64,000 nt of DNA from Otatea glauca (Eukaryota > Streptophyta > Magnoliopsida > Poales > Poaceae). The notes below the pieces were generated by a model, which worked only from the letters and a program-made list of their open reading frames with translations, was not told the origin of the DNA and made no database searches. The position numbers and the translations under genes were made by a program. Shown piece after piece: positions 1-10,925 of the stretch (the first letter of the stretch is position 1; every line of letters starts with the position of its first letter). The DNA is taken from contig CM070718.1 of assembly GCA_036346275.1 (NCBI GenBank), positions 56,548,188 through 56,612,187 on the forward strand. The letters are read 5' to 3'.

Positions 1-48
1 AGGGCCTAACAAAGTAGCGACGAGACGACTCTGACCACTTTTAATCTC

Positions 49-73
49 CTCCTCCTCCTCCTCCTCCTCCTCT
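49..73 (+). repeat. (CTC)n microsatellite in the 5' leader of the PMEI-like gene
   Basis: A run of CTC triplets lies about 30-50 bases before the ATG at 101. Pyrimidine-rich leaders of this kind are common in grass mRNAs. No TATA box can be assigned, because only 100 bases precede the ATG in the window. Confidence 0.7.
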
Positions 74-100
74 GCAAGTGCAACTCAGCAACCACCAAAG

Positions 101-703
101 ATGATGAGACGCCTCTGTCTCCTCCTCCACCTGGCGGTCTTCCTCCTCGCCGCCGCCGCGTTGCAGCTGCCCAAGGCCAACCCCGCGGTCAGCCCGGCCG
201 CCGCGGCCGACTTTGTGCGCCGCTCCTGCCTCTCCACGCGCTACCCGCGCATCTGCGAGCGGAGCCTCATGCCGCAGGCCCCCGCCGTCGGCCGCAGCCC
301 CCGCCGCCTCGCGCAGGCCGCCATCACCGTCGGCGCCGACCGCGCGCGCTCCTGCTCCGCCTACCTCGGCCCGCCATCCCGCTCCCAGGGGGGCTCCGGC
401 GGCGCCATCAAGGACTGCGCCGAGACGCTGCGCGACGCCGAGGAGCACCTGCGCCAGTCGGCGGGGGAGATGACCCGGATGGGCCGGGCCGCCAGCCCCC
501 GCTTCGCCTGGCGCCTCAGCAACGTCCAGACCTGGGCCAGCGCCGCGCTCACCGACACCTCCACCTGCCTCGACTCCCTCGCCACCTACTCTGCGGGCGG
601 CGCCGACGTCAACGCCGTCAGGAGGAGGGTCGTCGCCGTCGCCCAGGCCACCAGCAACGCCCTCGCCCTCGTCAACCAGCTCGACCCCGCAAATCACCAG
701 TAG
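101..703 (+). CDS. Pectin methylesterase / invertase inhibitor (PMEI) domain protein
   Basis: Single-exon gene of 200 residues. Residues 1-21 are a hydrophobic signal peptide (MMRRLCLLLHLAVFLLAAAA), so the product should be secreted to the cell wall. The mature part has the PMEI layout: an N-terminal hairpin with a Cys pair (C43 and C52, in SCLSTRYPRIC), then a helical bundle with a second Cys pair (KDCAETL and STCLDSL) and the conserved NVQTWASAALT segment just before the last Cys. Family members form a four-helix bundle that blocks pectin methylesterases or acid invertases; which one this protein targets cannot be read from the sequence. Length matches the family. Start: two adjacent ATGs (101 and 104) are both possible; the first is used. 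GC content is very high and the third position nearly always G or C, as in many monocot single-exon genes. Confidence 0.88.
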   Translation: MMRRLCLLLHLAVFLLAAAALQLPKANPAVSPAAAADFVRRSCLSTRYPRICERSLMPQAPAVGRSPRRLAQAAITVGADRARSCSAYLGPPSRSQGGSGGAIKDCAETLRDAEEHLRQSAGEMTRMGRAASPRFAWRLSNVQTWASAALTDTSTCLDSLATYSAGGADVNAVRRRVVAVAQATSNALALVNQLDPANHQ

Positions 704-3085
704 CTGTCATCCATGTCTCCTCGGTGTCCATGTATGGATTAATTACCAGCACTTCTTGTGAGTAAAGATCTCGTACGCTTAGCATGCCTCTTGTGTAGTT
801 AAACTGCCTTTGTTTGCCTTCTTGCTAATCTCCTCATATGCCGCCGCTGCCGCTGCTGCTTGGAATAGATATAGCTATTCTGTGCTTTACTTTTGCTTAA
901 ACCGAGACAGAGTATATGCATGTAAAGCCTCTGTTAGTCTGAATTGCCAAGGTTGTAATCAGCCTGAATAAGCATAAGCTAATGATACATACAAAGTTTA
1001 TGATGCAGTGGTGTCTCAATAATGTGAAATTAGTGTACTACCAGTCAGGTGGCGCTGCATTTCCATACAAAATTATTCCAACCCTTCATTTTCTTGTATT
1101 ACTTGGACCTATGCTTCTAGCATGTTTGTTGTTTGTTGGTGCCATTCATTGGCTTAATTCTGCAGTCTGCCATACCATACCGTGCAAGTATAGGATTGAA
1201 AACACGTTACAGTACTCCCAATTAAACAATGGCAACTGACAGCATTCCAACGGAGTACTCTGAATTTCTTATCGGTAAACAGATTTGAAACCACAATTTC
1301 TTCTAGTCCGCTAGTACCTAATCTGCTTGATCATTTTACTCCAGAACAGAACAGAACAGAACAGTCCCAATGCTTTGTTGGGGTAGCTAAGCTGAGCTGA
1401 ACTGAACTGAAGTGGAGCAGGACAGAATTGTCGGTGCATCGATCGATCGACACAGATTGTCTTTGTTTGTTTTTAGTTCATCCAGGACCATAGGCAGAAA
1501 GAGCAATTGTTTGCGAGCAGCTACAAGTAGCTAGGATACCAATGGTATGTAATTGGTGGTGGTTGCCGCCTTTGTCGTCGAGCTGAAACCTGTCCATGAT
1601 CCATGGCTTCAATTCCAAATCCCAGATATACTCAACCGCAGTGCCGTGCTAGCGCTGGACCCGCACTGCATTCCTCCTATTAATTAATTAATTAATTTAC
1701 TACAGTACGCTAGTACCATGTACTGTGGTGTGGTTCATCAAGTGCTTGCCTGCTTGTGTGTATTTAGCTACTAGGCAGGCAGGGCAGGAGTACTTCAGTT
1801 TGTGAGCACACGCACGACTTGAGTTGTGGACCTTAATTGCGGCGGTGATTGATTGAATGCAGCCATCGCTCCCATTGCTCAAGGATTGATTAATCACCAT
1901 GCTGTTTTAGAGAAAAGAAATGAAAGAAAGGCTATTGCTACAAGATTTAGGAGTACTTAACTGAAAGGTGATCAATTGATCTGTATGTCTGTTTTACGTC
2001 TGAACTCCATTTCCGTGGTACGACAAAGAGGAGAAGGAACGAACTATCATGCTCTGCCACGATATCCAAACGAGCATTGAATGATGCTGACTGATGATGA
2101 AGCAAATAGTGTCCTAATAGTGGTGAACCTGGATTTTTGTTTTTGCCCGTCCGTGCTTATCCGCTTAATTGTCTTGTGTCAGCTTGATCCTTATTCTCCC
2201 TTTTGGCGCCAAGTTGTTTTCTCAAAAGTAAAGTGAAGGCAAGGGAAGGGAACGGAAGGGATCCATCATCCAGAACTACTATACGGTCTTTGGCCAACCA
2301 AAAAAGAGGAACAACAACACTCGAAATCACCTGTTATTCAGTGGTAATTCTTTCTTTCACGTGCAATCGCTGCCCAGTTAGTAGAGCAGTTTGCAGGGCA
2401 GAGACGGCGAGGTAAACAAGACAAGATAGGCCGTACGGTAGCGTCCTTTGCAGGTCGCTGTCTGTACGGTGCATAGCAGATTAGCTGCTGTCGCGATTTA
2501 TCCTTTTTTTGTTTTGTTTTGTCAGAAGGCAGCACAGTACGGTCACAATCGTTTTCGGTATTTGCATCTGTCAGTGTGTAGTAGACGCGCGCGTGTGTGT
2601 GGACCAGCAGCTGCTAGAATTACATGAGCAATTGATCTGATCGAGCACTCATGAATCATGGCATGGCGTGGCCTCCCATCCATCATTCATGCAATGCAAC
2701 CAACAGAACGATTGATTGTTTCGAAACAGAACGAACTGCGTTCATTCCATCCGCAGTACGTGCCTCACAAATACCATCCTTTTTTTTCCCCAACAAATAA
2801 GGCCTTCGATTGGGTGTCGCCAACCATCTGATGTTGATGTACAGAACATATTACATAGCTGTTTCATCAGTTCGTAACTTCAGAGTTTAGATAGGGAAAT
2901 CCATGCATGGACAAACGTGGATTAGCTTCTTCAGCTCTATGCCAAGGTGGTAACTGATTACGTGCTATTTGGTAGGGCTTCTGCTTCTGGATTCTTGACA
3001 GGAGCCGTTGGTGCTCAGCCAAACGTCCCAACTCTTGAGTTTTGGAGAATCGGGATCAGGGGAGGAGCAGAGCAGACTTGCAATG
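704..3085. other. Intergenic region without recognisable gene
   Basis: The 3' flank of the PMEI gene followed by low-coding AT-rich DNA. Short simple repeats are seen: AGAAC units near 1345-1362, a GATC run near 1439, and TTAA units near 1679-1697. Small ORFs here show no protein-like composition or family motifs. Confidence 0.5.
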
Positions 3086-3088
3086 TAA

Positions 3089-3319
3089 GGGGGTGTTTGG
3101 GATAGCTCCAGCTCCACCAAAATCCGTGGAGTTGGTGGAGCAGGGTATTCCTAGCTCCAAAAATTTATGGAGCTGGAGCTGTGGGTACATTAAGAGTGTT
3201 TAGATGGGTCATCTTGTTTACATTTTAGACTAAAAATATAAACTTAATTCACTTTATTTTAGCCTACAAGCTCCAGCTCTGAGGTGGAGCTGGAATCTGG
3301 AGCTATACCAAACAGGGCC
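3089..3319. mobile_element. Tourist-like (PIF/Harbinger) MITE
   Basis: A 231 bp element with terminal inverted repeats. The left end reads GGGGGTGTTTGGGATAGCTC and the complement of the right end reads GGCCCTGTTTGGTATAGCTC. A TAA target duplication is at 3086-3088 and 3320-3322. The GG-rich start, the TGTTTGG core and the 3-bp TAA duplication are typical of Tourist MITEs mobilised by PIF/Harbinger transposases. No coding capacity. Confidence 0.85.
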
Positions 3320-3553
3320 TAAATCGTGGAGCGAGATTAGGATCACTCTCTGCAAGAATCTAGCCTCCCGATACGTAAATGCTCTTAGAGTTGAAAGTAC
3401 TTCTTATCCAACAAATATCACTGATATAACCCCACCTGACCCCTCCTGTTCGCACCTCCTCCGCATCATTTCTCGGCTCAACCCGTCACTCCTCTATCTC
3501 GCCCGCATGGAGTCTCCAAACTTAGTATATATTGCAACGACATGGTCCACATG

Positions 3554-3737
3554 TGTAATCCCCTGGTCTGTTAATGTGAAGGCTCATATGGTCTATATAG
3601 AGCGAAAATATATAATGCTTGTTGAGCTCAAATATAGTACCTTCGTGAACGAAAAGTTTAAGTAGGGTAATATATATGCACAGGCCCACCCCCATCTGTG
3701 GGCTAGGCATTAAGTGAATTTGAGTCAGAGTGTTACC
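3554..3737 (+). repeat. Left LTR of the TRIM-like element
   Basis: Begins TGTAATC and ends GAGTGTTACC. It aligns with 3946-4155 with many substitutions and some short length differences. Confidence 0.65.
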
Positions 3738-3945
3738 GATGGTATCAGTGCATTAACCTTCGCTGCACGGCCGCGCGTGGGACAGATGCACGGGCTATAC
3801 ACATGACGCGTGTGGGCATGGAGTGGATACACGGTATGGCATATGGGCCAGCATTGGACGCATGGACGTTTACCGATGGGTGATTTTGAGCATTTGTTGT
3901 ATATATGGTGTGATGACAAAGGCGTCAGCCCTTAAGGGAGGTGAA

Positions 3946-4155
3946 TGTAAAATACGTCGGCTCGTTAATGTGAAGGTCCATATGGCCTATATGGAACGAT
4001 AGTATATAATGCATACTGGGTTCAAACATAGTACCTCCATATTAACTCTTTTCATGAAGCAATGATGAAAGTGTAAATTGTGTACTACGTACGCGTGGAT
4101 CCACTCCTCCCATAGATAGGTTGGACATCGAGTGAATTTAAGTCCGAGTGTTACA
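3946..4155 (+). repeat. Right LTR of the TRIM-like element
   Basis: Begins TGTAAAATACG and ends GAGTGTTACA, the expected TG...CA borders, directly after the purine tract. Confidence 0.7.
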
Positions 4156-5010
4156 GAGCGGAGATTTAGATATACTGTTGTAGACTTAGTAATCAAAAGG
4201 AAGCCCATCTTGCAACGATTGCAAGGGCGAGATGGCCACGTGGCAAAGAATGCAAAGAAATCATGCCGGTCAAGGCGGCAGGATACTCGTATTTAAAAGT
4301 AGTGGAAAATTTGCTGGTACTCGACTGTAGCGGACGACACCTCGGCGACGGCGATATGCTGACCCGGTCACCTTCTGTTGGCCGGCGTGGCCATCTGCTC
4401 CGGCTGGTATCGGAGTCCCCGTCGATCCGCTCCGTCGCCGCAGCCAACCCTGCAGCATCACCGACCTCCGTCGAGGTAGGTCGCCATTTGTTTGCAGGCC
4501 AATGAAGGTTTGACGGGACCGAACAGATAGCCCGCTTACGACCAAGGCTGGGCTTGCCATACAACAGCAAATAAATTCGCTGCTGCAGAACAGATTATAT
4601 CAGAGTTCATAAAATCAACAGCTGGAATAGAGCAGGAGTCACAATGACTACGAAGAACCAGTATCTGCATCACAATTAAGCCCTAAACTAATATCACTTC
4701 TTCATTGCAGTTGAAAATTTGGCTACCTTACATAACGCTTGAAACAAGAAACAGATCATACTGCAACTGCAGGAATTGGGCTGATCGCAACAGAGGAAGA
4801 ACCGCATTATATCAATTGCCAATTAACACTACCAATCCAAGAAGCTACATATCGCCGGTAAACACCACGCAAGATTGCACGATGAGTAGTTACTTCTACT
4901 ACACCGCGGCCTAAATCACTGTACTTGCTTGATTGTTTCTAGGTAGATGTACGCGGCGGCAGAGGAAGGAACACACTTAAAAATTGCAACAGCACCACAT
5001 ATCTTCTTCC
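4156..5010. other. Downstream flank of the UNC93-like gene, no gene called
   Basis: Positions 4190-4560 form a GC-rich patch with overlapping ORFs on both strands and a TATTTAAAAG box near 4290. No protein family is recognisable and it could be repeat-derived. From about 4570 the DNA is AT-rich and probably includes the 3' UTR of the minus-strand UNC93-like gene ending at 5011. Confidence 0.4.
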
Positions 5011-7848
5011 TCAGTGGAAGCTGGTTGGTGCAGAGAGCTTGCTATCTTTGTCTTTGCCATCCTCCACCGAAGAAACCGAATTGTCCTCGTCCTTCACAGC
5101 TAAGAACACCAAGAGCGCAAGCAAAGGGTAGCTGACAGTCATAAGCGCCCAATTCACAATCAGCTGCGACATTAGGGGTGTCTTGTGGGTATCAACTTGC
5201 CATGCGACAGCTGCCCCTGCACTCTGCACTCCCTTGTAGAAGCCAACATATCTGCAACAAAAGTCGAAAACTGATTGGGACAGGCGTTTTATCCACACCA
5301 AGTGCGTACGTGCGTGCTTAAAAGATCCATCTTTTTAGTTTGCAGGAAATTGTGTGTTCTAGTTTTCTTCTCTTTCCCCTTTCTGTGTGTGCACGCACAT
5401 GTTCAACAGGCCTTGTACTTCAAAGAATTAACGAACGATGGAAACAGCATAAGGATGCTGTCCAGGATTGTTCAATATAGTAAACACTAAGGCTTCTTTC
5501 AAACACACACACACACACACACAGTAAGGGAGAATGCAAACTTTTTTTTCTCTCCAAAGACCAGCTTTTTGAGAGCGTTGAATAGTGAGTTCAGAGGAAA
5601 AGCTAACTGGATAAGAATCTATATAGCTCATATCCTCTCAAGTTTATTGTCGGAAGTCTTTTGCTATCAAAATCGGTAGATTTTGTCAAACATGAGCTTG
5701 GGCTAGAATTCTAAAGTTAAATCTGCACTAACATCAGGTTTCAGACAGCAAAACAGCAGACTATAAAACCTAAATTCCAAAGTGGGGAAAAGAGTGAGAC
5801 TGAAACAATGTTTTCATTGTAATTAGAGCTTGCCAGGAACAGCTTCCAGACTCCAGCCTTCTGGAGTAGATCTTTAACATGTCGTGTTCATCCTTTTTTC
5901 TTAACTGGTATGTTTCGTGCTGGTCATTAGTCCATGACTTCAACTGGCACACCCTATTCTAAACTGACGATTAAGATGACATGGTACATGCATGACTGAA
6001 ACCCAGATAGAGTTGGATAATTAATATGAAAACTAATTGTGAAGTTGTCAGTGGAATCCCCCAAATCCGGATGTACAGAATTTGACCAACAAAAACATAT
6101 GCTCCCAACTAACTATGAAATGGGTATAGAAAAACAGGCATGCAGACACACACCAATTAGTCGCCATATCTGCTGAGGGGTATTATTTCAAAAGAAAAAT
6201 CAAAAGAGGAATCTGCAGAACAGTTACAGAACTATTTGGAGTATGTTATCCATTGTAAAATCGTGAAACTATTCATGGTTACAGTCTGCTGCCACAGATC
6301 ATGGAATTCAAATAGAGTGAAAACCATCAGGAGAACGGGTGTACTTTTATTAAACACTGATTTATTTATTTGCTAGTTCACTTTAGCACTCTATGTTATA
6401 CCAAAGAACCTGATCCGTTCTCTGATCACACTGTTAATTGAGCCTCCTAAATAGTAACTAACATCATGCTTGAAGCTACATATTCTGTCAACTGAACATG
6501 TATGAACTTTCCTATCTAAACAATTCTTAACCAGCGCCACCTTCTTATACAAGGTTAAGATACCTCACAGTGATGAGTGATTTGTACTAGAAATGTCCCC
6601 TAACTAATAGTAGATATTATGCCAATGCCATCATAATCAATCGGTACCAATTCAGTAATTCAGCAATGAAACACACATATGTATACGGTACCTGCTGAGG
6701 ATCTGGGAGTCATTGGCAAGCGTGCCGATGATCCAGTAGATGAGGCTCTGGAACATGGCGTCCAGCAGGCCGTAGCTGAAGTAGAGCAGGAATGGACCGG
6801 CGTAGCGGCGGCCGTCCTTGAAATCGATGAGCTTGTCCCACTTGCCGTCGGTGTACCTCAGTTGGTTAGCCAGGCCCCCTCCCCATATGGCGGTGCCCAT
6901 GACCGCAACGGCGGCGACCCCGGCGAGACCCCTCTTCCTCCGGCTGGCGAAGCCGAAGTCGAGGAAGTACCCGATCCCGGCCGAGCCGATCATCTGGGCA
7001 CCCCAGTAGAAGACATTGTTGAGGCCCTTGGTCCTCAGTGTGAAGAGGACGCCGTTGACGTTGTTGAACTGGTAGGTGTAGAAGAAGTTGCTCGCCCAGG
7101 CGGCGGGGAGGACGAGCAGCATCCTCCAGTTGGCGAAGAGCTTGAGGATCTCCCTGCCCTCGGTGGAGACGGAGGAGTAGGTGACCCTGGTGGCACGTGT
7201 GCCGTCGTCGCGGACGATCTTGGACGGCGGCAGGACGACGAGGGTGAGCACGGCACCGACGAGCATGAAGGCCATGAAAGCGATGTAGGTGCCGTCGTTG
7301 ACGCTGGCGGCGTCGGCTCCCCTGTGGTAGTTGAAAGAGAAGGGGAGGAGGCCGCCGAGGACGCCACCGAGGTTGAAGAGGCACCAAAAGAGGGAGATGT
7401 AGGTGCCGCGGCGGGAGGGGGGTGGGTAAGAGGTCATGATGGCGCCCTGGGCTGCCCAGAGGAGGCCGGCGCCGGCGCCGAGGAGGGCGCCCGCGGAGAC
7501 GGGGAAGGCCTGGGAGCGGCGGTGGTTGTAGTAGAGGAAGGAGGCGGCGTAGAGCGGGTAGGTGAGGGAGCCGATGAGGAGGGTGGTGCGCGGGCCGAGG
7601 AGGTTGTGGGCGGCGCCGCCGAGGACGCCGAAGACGGCTAAGCAGGCGTAGAGCGCCGTGTTGGCGTTGTCGGCGGTGGTGTGGTCGAGCTGGCCGCCGC
7701 CGCCCAGGCCGGAGAGCGCGTTGAACATGCCGGGGCAGCAGAAGCACACCAGGCCGATCAGAGCCACCTGCGCCAGCGGAGAGTTGTACCGCAGGCCGCG
7801 CCTCGGCGGCGGCGACTCCCCCTCGGTCGGGGGCTGCGTCACGGCCAT
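5011..7848 (-). CDS. UNC93-like major-facilitator membrane protein (two exons)
   Basis: Coding exons are 7848..6692 and 5251..5011. The donor reads AGCAG|GTACC and the acceptor TTGCAG|ATATG; the split codon AG|A gives SQILSRYVGFYKG and an open frame of 465 codons before the stop. The protein is polytopic: a short Pro-rich cytosolic N-terminus (residues 1-25), then about 11-12 hydrophobic segments such as ALIGLVCFCCPGMF, ISLFWCLFNLGG and the last exon's LIVNWALMTVSYPLLALLVFLA. The family (UNC-93-like / former DUF895, MFS fold) includes animal UNC-93, a regulator of a potassium channel; plant members are membrane proteins with poorly defined transport roles. SLFW...LGGVLGG and the FSYGLLDA...YWIIG region match plant members as I know them. 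The charged tail (DEDNSVSSVEDGKDKDSK) is probably cytosolic. The start is the only ATG giving the usual N-terminus. The intron is 1440 bp and holds a CA microsatellite. Confidence 0.88.
5503..5523. repeat. (CA)n microsatellite in the UNC93-like intron
   Basis: About ten CA units in a row inside the intron; a likely polymorphic simple repeat. Confidence 0.85.
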
Positions 7849-7947
7849 TGTTTCTCAGGAGGGTGCGCAGTGGGAAGGGGAGTTCGTTGGAACGGCGGAG
7901 ACGAAGGCAACGAGGACGACGACGATCAGAGCCCGAGGGTGGTATTA

Positions 7948-7957
7948 GTATATATAG
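7948..7957 (-). promoter_or_regulatory. Probable TATA box of the UNC93-like gene
   Basis: On the minus strand CTATATATACT lies about 100 bases before the ATG at 7848. This leaves room for a 60-80 base leader, the usual geometry of a plant core promoter. Assigned by position and sequence only. Confidence 0.5.
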
Positions 7958-8076
7958 ATGAATGGATGGATCTTGCTTGGTTTCTTCGTTCTTGTCTCGT
8001 TGATCAGAGTCAGACTTGTTTGTTCATTGCAAGCTCAGTAAATATAATATTTTGGAATTTATCTATATATAGAAAG

Positions 8077-8140
8077 TACTCCCTCCCTCCGTTTCTGAAA
8101 CACGTCTTTCAAATTTTGTTCCTAACGTCCGGTTTGAAAT
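8077..8140. mobile_element. Possible Stowaway MITE end
   Basis: TA followed by CTCCCTCCCTCCGTTTC resembles the terminal repeat of Stowaway (Tc1/mariner) MITEs in grasses. I could not find the matching opposite end within the next 600 bases, so only a fragment is called. Confidence 0.4.
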
Positions 8141-8619
8141 AGTTTCAAATTGTGCAGATTATAAAGGTGGGTGACAGCTTTTAATTTTATGTACAAATCT
8201 TTTTTTTTGTGGAAGAAGTTTCTTGATAGAATCAGAATCTCTTCAAAACTGGGATAAATACCATTCTACAATTTCGAGACAACTTTAAACCCTTTTTCCT
8301 TTACATACCTCTATAATTCATTATTCTCAATGTTATTTATTACTGTGAATTAGAGTAGCATACATCATCAAAGGACAATAAGTGAACTAATGAATGAGTA
8401 TGATTTGGTTATTTCTATATGCACCTTAATTGAAGCGCAAAATCCTAAAACTTCATCTATTCAGAACCAAAAGAGTAATTTCAACTGTCAAGTGCACAAA
8501 GCTAAAACGACAAGTAAATCGGACGAAAATAGTACTTAACTGATGATGCCGTGCTACCACATTGGCGCTAATAAGCGAGCTCACGTATTATAGTACTCGG
8601 CGCGACAAAACTGTCCCAA

Positions 8620-8890
8620 TCGACTATTAGTTACGCGGCAAACCAACTAGTAAATGTGTTTCTTTGTTTGTACAAAAATATTTTTTCTCTGTTTTCGCAA
8701 TAACTTTTTATTGACAGCTCTGATTCACAAAAAGTTTTTATCAATAGCTTACTGACGACGAGAGTAACATAATGATATAAGTTTCGCCAATAAACATTTA
8801 TTTTGCTGTCCAATGATAGATTTTACTATCTGTATATATAGATTTTATTTCATGCATAGTTTGTGCTTAATGCCAAATGAACATCATACA
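8620..8890 (-). repeat. Outlying inverted copy of the 365-bp repeat family
   Basis: Contains, in reverse orientation, the landmarks of the family seen at 10.1-12.0 kb: ACTAGTAAATGTGTTTC, the complement of CAATAAAAAGTTAT, the complement of TGAATCAGAGCTGTCAATAA, and TAGATTTTACTATC. It lies 1.3 kb away from the main cluster. Confidence 0.7.
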
Positions 8891-10149
8891 GATTTTACTA
8901 TATATATAGTATAAATATCAAGGGCTCTATAGTGCCTGGGCGCCGAAACCAACAGCCATCGGATTGCTTTAGAAGTCATGAAAAACTAAACGGGTATTTC
9001 ATCAATTAGAAACCAGATCCGACCCGTAATGCTATTTGTATCCTGATCAAATCAAATCATTTGCATGCATGATTGTTCTTTCCATATTATAGACATGCAA
9101 ATATTTCCATACCTTGCAAGTACATCTTTCCAATTAAGAGATTTTGATTTGTTTTCAAAATGTTTTGACCCAATGTCATTCTTTCCATATTACCCAATCG
9201 CGAATTTTTCAACATTGATACCATGAGGTATCATCAAATTATCGTTAAATTTTTAGGACGGCGAAATGGGGCACCATGGGACCTGGGCACCATAATTTTA
9301 AATGCGCGAATTCAAGCCAAATTCGAGTATATTTTCTGAAACTTTTAGTTTTAGAGTATATACCCATCTATAACAATTCAAATGAATCACATACCTTTGA
9401 AAAAATATACTCGAATTCAAAGTTTTGAATAAATTTAGATAATATGCTTTTCTGATTTATATATAAAATCAGCACATACCTACAATCAAACTATCATAAA
9501 AAAGGAAACTCTAATTTGAATTTTAGTTCAAACTTTTTTGAACTAGTTAGTAAACTGGTTAAACTCAACATTCTAAAAATTTGAAAAAATTTCGATTAAA
9601 GGTACAGACATTGTACATTCGCGCTTATATTTTCATATTGCTAATATTTTCACAGTACAAAGAGCCATTCGTGCAATTTTTTTGAAAAGTTATTGATAAT
9701 ATTTATTCCAATAGAAATCAAAACCAAAATACATCGTGCAAGGAAACCGCTATATTTTAGTCACTCCTACCTTATTTTTTGATTGACATGCAAGTTTCTA
9801 TTTTACCTTTTTTATCTACTACAAATAAGCTAATGAAACTACAGGAATTGTATGCACACATAGCATACGTACAAACTATATGAATGGAAGGTTATTTATA
9901 TTATTCTTTCCATCAAAAAGGAAATGGTTGACATTAATGCACATACCTAATTCGCCATGCACAAGCAACAATCAAGGGTTAGCTAATAAATTATGTCTTT
10001 CCATATCATTACCTTAATACGCTGGTCAATAAATTCAAAGTTTCATTAGCTTTCCATATCAGCGATAGTTAGCGGGTTTACCCGTTAATTATTATACCCA
10101 ATGGAAATGCACGCATCTTAATACAATCCTGTGGTCGAGAGGAATGGTT
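8891..10149. other. AT-rich intergenic DNA, no gene seen
   Basis: Long AT-rich stretch with stop codons in all frames and no family motif. Near 8935 and 9285 there are two GC-richer phrases containing CCTGGGC(A/G)CC, possibly ends of an unidentified element. Confidence 0.4.
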
Positions 10150-10925
10150 CCGGTGATAGATTTTACTATCCATATATATAGTTTTTACTATCATACGGTA
10201 GTAAATTGATGTTTATTTTGGCAATAAAATCTAATTTATATGGTGTTTATTGGCGAGACATCATTTTGTTCCTCTCATCGTCAGTAAGCTACTGGTAAAA
10301 ACCGTTTGTGAATCGGAGCTACCAATAAAAAGTTATATATAAAACAAAGAAAAAGATATTAATGTACAAACAAAGAAACACATTTATTATTTAGTTGGCC
10401 ATGCTACTGATTGGCTTAGTCAACACATGAAGTGGACGTACGTGGATGGTTTGGACGCGCTTCTCCGGGGTTATGACCAGTGTATAGAATAACTAGTCTA
10501 TGTGCACGCGTAGATTGACGCTTCCGTATATATGTATGTATATATGTATATACATACGGAAACACTAATCTGCGCTTGCACACATATTAGTTATTCAATG
10601 CGCTAGCCGGAGAAGCTCAAGAAACCATCCGACGTACGCCCTGTGTTGACTAAGCCAATTAGTTACATAGCCAAACCAACTAGTAAATGCGTTTTCTTGT
10701 TTGTACTAGAATATTTTTCCTTAAATTTAGTCATAAATTTTTATTAGCAGCTCTAATTCACAAATGGTTTTCAATAGTAGCTTTCTGATAACGAGAGCAA
10801 CATAATGATATGTCTCACCAATGAACATCGTATGAATGAGATTTTACTGCCAATTTACTGAATATGTTATAAGATTTTACTAATGCATAGACTACATAGG
10901 CTGCTACCCTTTTGTACGTATACAT
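10150..10925. repeat. Large near-palindrome built from two opposed 365-bp units
   Basis: The two arms meet near 10537 in a self-complementary centre (CCGTATATATGTATG and its complement CATACGG). Left-arm landmarks have inverted partners: TTGGCTTAGTCAACAC (about 10411) with GTGTTGACTAAGCCAA (about 10643), GATGGTTTGGACGC with its partner near 10617, and ATTGGCGAGAC (left arm) with GTCTCACCAAT (right arm, near 10820). Each arm is about 380 bp and carries one unit of the family repeated in tandem immediately to the right. No ORF. Confidence 0.75.

Larger units (their letters stand above)
3554..4155 (+). mobile_element. TRIM-like miniature LTR retroelement
   Basis: Two direct repeats (3554-3737 and 3946-4155) share stretches such as GTTAATGTGAAGG near the start, ATGG then a TATAATGC block, and a GAGTGTTAC end. 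Just after the first repeat lies TGGTATCAGTGC (3740-3751), close to the initiator tRNA-Met primer-binding site. Just before the second lies the purine-rich AAGGGAGGTGAA (3934-3945), a good polypurine tract. The about 200 bp interior codes for nothing recognisable. Size, short LTRs, PBS and PPT fit a terminal-repeat retrotransposon in miniature. The first LTR ends TTACC instead of TTACA and I found no matching target duplication, so the copy is old or the 5' edge is slightly misplaced. Confidence 0.72.

Noticed and set aside
41..697. Long minus-strand ORF opposite the PMEI gene (218 codons)
   Set aside because: Shadow of a GC-rich coding strand; composition is Gly/Ala-rich with no domain, while the plus frame has a signal peptide and PMEI motifs.
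982..1239. 85-codon ORF downstream of PMEI with a hydrophobic stretch
   Set aside because: Isolated, AT-rich, no family resemblance, in the expected 3' flank; probably chance.
6679..7641. 320-codon plus-strand ORF opposite UNC93-like exon 1
   Set aside because: Arises from the GC-rich third positions of the real minus-strand gene; no recognisable family.
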